DNA of 64,000 bases from Flavisericum labens (GTDB taxonomy: Bacteria; Bacteroidota; Bacteroidia; Flavobacteriales; Flavobacteriaceae). The DNA lies in NCBI RefSeq assembly GCF_045446075.1, contig NZ_JBJJBQ010000008.1, positions 90,340 through 154,339 of the forward strand. Direction: 5' to 3'. The notes under the pieces are model-generated. The model was given only the letters and a program-made list of their open reading frames with translations. It had not been told where the DNA came from and did not search any database. This document shows, in pieces, positions 61,891 to 64,000 of this stretch (its first letter is position 1; each line of letters starts with the position of its first letter). Both the position numbers and the translations under genes were made by a program.

Positions 61891-62027
61891 TTTAATTCTA
61901 AAAATGGCTAAATTTACAAAACCACTAACAATATTTAACTAATAACGCCTTATTATATTAAATATAAATGAGTTAATGTTTAGGGTGCAAAAAAATAGGG
62001 TTGCTTTATATTTTTTTGCATTTTTAT

Positions 62028-62059
62028 TTTGGGTAATTATAAAAATGAGCATATATTTG
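62028..62059 (+). promoter_or_regulatory. Promoter of tRNA-Phe
   Basis: TTTG at 62028-62031 and TATATTTG at 62052-62059 are separated by 20 bases, an exact match to the Bacteroidota consensus. The tRNA begins 15 bases later. Confidence 0.75.
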
Positions 62060-62074
62060 CAACCGCTTTGGCGA

Positions 62075-62147
62075 GGTACCTTAGCTCAGTTGGTAGAGCA
62101 AAGGACTGAAAATCCTTGTGTCCCTGGTTCGATTCCTGGAGGTACCA
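62075..62147 (+). tRNA. tRNA-Phe (anticodon GAA)
   Basis: Cloverleaf: acceptor GGTACCT pairs with AGGTACC, D-arm GCTCAGTTGGTAGAGC, anticodon stem AAGGA/TCCTT with loop CTGAAAA giving GAA, T-arm CCTGGTTCGATTCCTGG, discriminator A at 62147. CCA is not encoded. 73 bases. Confidence 0.97.
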
Positions 62148-62150
62148 CAA

Positions 62151-62187
62151 AAAAAACCCTGAAACAGTAATGTTTACAGGGTTTTTT
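62151..62187 (+). terminator. Terminator after tRNA-Phe
   Basis: AAAAAACCCTG (62151-62161) pairs with CAGGGTTTTTT (62177-62187). An inner stem AAACA/TGTTT with loop GTAA extends it, and the T-run continues downstream. Confidence 0.93.
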
Positions 62188-62207
62188 GTTTTTGAAAGTA
62201 GTTCCCA

Positions 62208-63776
62208 TTAGTACAGAACCACTTGTTTTTGCAAAAATCTATTTCCAGAGGAAAGCTTTAAAACATAAACTCCAGCAGGAAACCCTTCAATTTTTATTTC
62301 ATTCAGGCCTAATTTTAGCTCTTCAGATTGTTTTACAATTTGACCGACAGAATTTATTAATTCAGCTTTAAAACCTTTATTGTATTTTTCGTTTAACTTA
62401 ATAAACAATGAATGCTGAGCAGGATTGGGCCAAACTTTCAATGTTGATGCGAATTCATTTTCACCAATAGACAGTGCTTCATCGTATGCGAATCTCAATA
62501 TAGAGCCCGGGTTATCTAGGCTTGTAACGACATTCATACTGGATTCGTCAGACGTTTTTCCTGATGAATCTGTTATAATATAAATTGATTTTCCGTCAGG
62601 AGACACTACTATGTCCCGATAACGATTTTGGGTATAAAAATGTTGAGTTATATTTTCCTGATCAACTACGGTACCGTTCTCATTTAGATTCAATTTGTAA
62701 ATTCTTCCTCTTTTCAAGCTAGTGACAAGTAAAGAATTTTTCCATGAAGGAATCGTGTTACTTTCATAAATATCCATTCCTGAAGGCGCTATATTAGCTC
62801 GACACATCCAAGAATCGGTGCAATTTGGATCTTGCGGTGTAGTAGAAACAAACATAGACATTATAGGGTCTTGGTAATTTGAAGCTGTAAATGCGGTTTC
62901 GTTTGCGGCATTACAGATAGCTCCATCATGAAGGTTATCCTTAAGACCTGCAACATATGGCCAACCGTAATTTTTTCCTGAATTTATAATATTGACTTCA
63001 TCATCAGAACTTGGTCCGTGCTCACTAGAATACAACACTCCATTACTACCTAAAACAAGTCCTTGAGGATTACGATGCCCATAAGAGTAAATATGGCTTC
63101 TTACATTATTAAGAATGGGATTATCTCCTGGAATAGATCCATCTGTATTAAGCCTTAAAATTTTACCCGGATATTTCGACCAATCTTCGGAATCAATTTC
63201 CTGCTGGGTTGGCAAAAATTGAGCCAAATTAGTTGAACAATCTCTATTCCCTTGATCGCCTATTGTATAATAAAGTTTACCATCGGTTCCAAAAACCAAC
63301 TTACCTGAATTATGATCATTACTGGCAGGAAGATTTTCAATTAACACCAATGGAGATGACAAAGAACCGTCATTTCCATTCGAACTATAGGTATAGCGAA
63401 CCAACTTTTGTTTGACATTATTTAAGCTAGTGCCAACAGAGTAGGATAAATAGACGTATGGACTTCCTGAAAGAAAACCGGCATCAAAAGCCAAACCTAA
63501 AAGCCCATCTTGTCCTCCACTTGAAAAAGCATCCGGTATTGTAATAAGCACATCTCTATTAGCCGTATTCAAATCTATCCTAACCACTATTCCATCATTC
63601 TTCTCTGTCACCCAAAGGTAACCATCTGGACCATAATTTAAATCTAATGGTGTATTCAGTAAATTATTAGATCCTATTTGACTCATTGTAAAAGTCACAT
63701 CTTGACATTGAGCATTATAACCTATTAAAAACATAATAGAGCACAAAAGGCTCCTAAATAAGTGGGTAGAAAACAT
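62208..63776 (-). CDS. T9SS-secreted sugar dehydrogenase-like protein (GSDH fold)
   Basis: 522 residues with a signal peptide (cleavage near AQC or CQD). Residues about 30-420 are a soluble PQQ glucose/sorbosone dehydrogenase-type beta-propeller: PLDLNYGPDGYLWVTEKNDGIV, GLLGLAFDAGF, DHNSGKLVFGTDGKLYYTIGDQGN, YSYGHRNPQGLVL and SSEHGPSSDDEVNII. The last ~75 residues (KVWPNPAQHSLFIKL, GLNEIKIEGFPAGVYVLKL) form a type A T9SS sorting domain, so it is secreted or surface-bound. The sugar substrate and cofactor use are not proven. Confidence 0.9.
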   Translation of the reverse strand: MFSTHLFRSLLCSIMFLIGYNAQCQDVTFTMSQIGSNNLLNTPLDLNYGPDGYLWVTEKNDGIVVRIDLNTANRDVLITIPDAFSSGGQDGLLGLAFDAGFLSGSPYVYLSYSVGTSLNNVKQKLVRYTYSSNGNDGSLSSPLVLIENLPASNDHNSGKLVFGTDGKLYYTIGDQGNRDCSTNLAQFLPTQQEIDSEDWSKYPGKILRLNTDGSIPGDNPILNNVRSHIYSYGHRNPQGLVLGSNGVLYSSEHGPSSDDEVNIINSGKNYGWPYVAGLKDNLHDGAICNAANETAFTASNYQDPIMSMFVSTTPQDPNCTDSWMCRANIAPSGMDIYESNTIPSWKNSLLVTSLKRGRIYKLNLNENGTVVDQENITQHFYTQNRYRDIVVSPDGKSIYIITDSSGKTSDESSMNVVTSLDNPGSILRFAYDEALSIGENEFASTLKVWPNPAQHSLFIKLNEKYNKGFKAELINSVGQIVKQSEELKLGLNEIKIEGFPAGVYVLKLSSGNRFLQKQVVLY

Positions 63777-63938
63777 GAGATATTAGTTTAATTTTAATTG
63801 AGTTTAATCATAATAGCACACCTTAAAAATTCAAATAGTTAAAATTGAAATAAACTATAATAGTATTTAAAGTAAGCTATCCTATAATGGCCTAGCAATA
63901 TACAACGAAGAAATGGCACATTCATATACAAACACAAA

Positions 63939-63966
63939 AAACCCTTCATATTTCTATGAAGGGTTT
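63939..63966 (-). terminator. Terminator of the rRNA operon
   Basis: AAACCCTTCATA (63939-63950) and TATGAAGGGTTT (63955-63966) form a perfect 12-bp stem with a 4-base loop. On the minus strand a T-run follows. It is just downstream of the 5S rRNA end. Confidence 0.93.
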
Positions 63967-63973
63967 CCAAAAA

Positions 63974-64000
63974 AGGCAACGACCTACTCTCCCACAAACG
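63974..64000 (-). rRNA. 5S ribosomal RNA, 3' end only
   Basis: The minus strand reads CGTTTGTGGGAGAGTAGGTC followed by GTTGCC, the conserved 3' end of Bacteroidota 5S rRNA. The gene continues past the right edge, so an rRNA operon lies on the minus strand beyond the window. The exact mature 3' end is uncertain by a few bases. Confidence 0.85.

Noticed and set aside
61976..62170. Open frame on the plus strand across tRNA-Phe
   Set aside because: It contains the whole tRNA and its promoter; no protein features.
1..64000. Search for CRISPR arrays, transposases, integrases, toxin-antitoxin pairs, restriction systems or phage genes
   Set aside because: None seen by reading both strands; the window looks like core chromosome. 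The only duplication is the local one at 43996-46050.

Overview
The window is a stretch of chromosome from a member of the Flavobacteriaceae (Bacteroidota). This rests on several signs. The primary sigma factor is short and lacks region 1.1. Several genes have TAnnTTTG-type -7 boxes. FtsZ carries a long acidic tail ending in NSFLHDNVD. There is a type IX secretion (T9SS) sorting domain, a GYDIA-type GHMP kinase paired with a class II HMG-CoA reductase, and DNA that is AT-rich throughout. I see no phage, insertion sequence, CRISPR array or recognisable defence island. Most of the window is core genome.

Layout. 1-800: 3' end of proA and its terminator. 848-3020: four small exported or lipoprotein genes of unknown role, all on the minus strand. 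3134-7508: a tight four-gene minus-strand operon (exported protein, degenerate CPBP membrane protein, NAD-dependent epimerase, SDR) behind a membrane-anchored AraC-type regulator. 7966-11738: an HTH protein, a small unknown protein, the primary sigma factor, a BLUF blue-light sensor and ribulose-phosphate epimerase. 11735-17587: two CBS-pair paralogues, an esterase, an MtfA-like metallopeptidase and an M1 aminopeptidase. 17750-17823: tRNA-Arg(UCG). 17862-34074: a YqeY-like gene and then the division and cell wall (dcw) cluster, read on the minus strand as mraZ-rsmH-ftsL-ftsI-murE-mraY-murD-ftsW-murG-murC-ftsQ-ftsA-ftsZ, closed by a strong terminator.

34353-42103: hydrolase, engB, an ABC permease, a C-terminal processing protease, surE, a small membrane protein, lpxB and an NlpC/P60 lipoprotein. 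42127-51545: comEC, two thioredoxin-like genes, two POT peptide transporters and a DPP-IV-type peptidase, which look like a peptide-use locus. This locus contains the clearest rearrangement in the window: an old ~1 kb tandem duplication that left a comEC tail fragment and a frameshifted POT tail fragment. 51675-53896: two-gene mevalonate operon. 54008-61890: minus-strand run of coaX, an outer-membrane barrel, a TPR protein, lptC, a small membrane protein, a CNNM/CorC protein and a PpiD-like foldase. 62075-62147: tRNA-Phe(GAA) with a textbook promoter and terminator. 62208-63776: T9SS-secreted sugar dehydrogenase. 63939-64000: terminator and 3' end of a 5S rRNA, so an rRNA operon enters from the right on the minus strand.

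The most useful non-gene signals are three 10-bp-phased TGGTA repeats directly upstream of mraZ, a probable MraZ operator that also argues for a later mraZ start; the duplication scar at 43996-46050; and a hairpin against the ftsW start codon. I did not find a convincing new multi-gene system. The least understood candidates are the AraC-linked operon (3134-7508) and the exported-protein cluster (848-3020).
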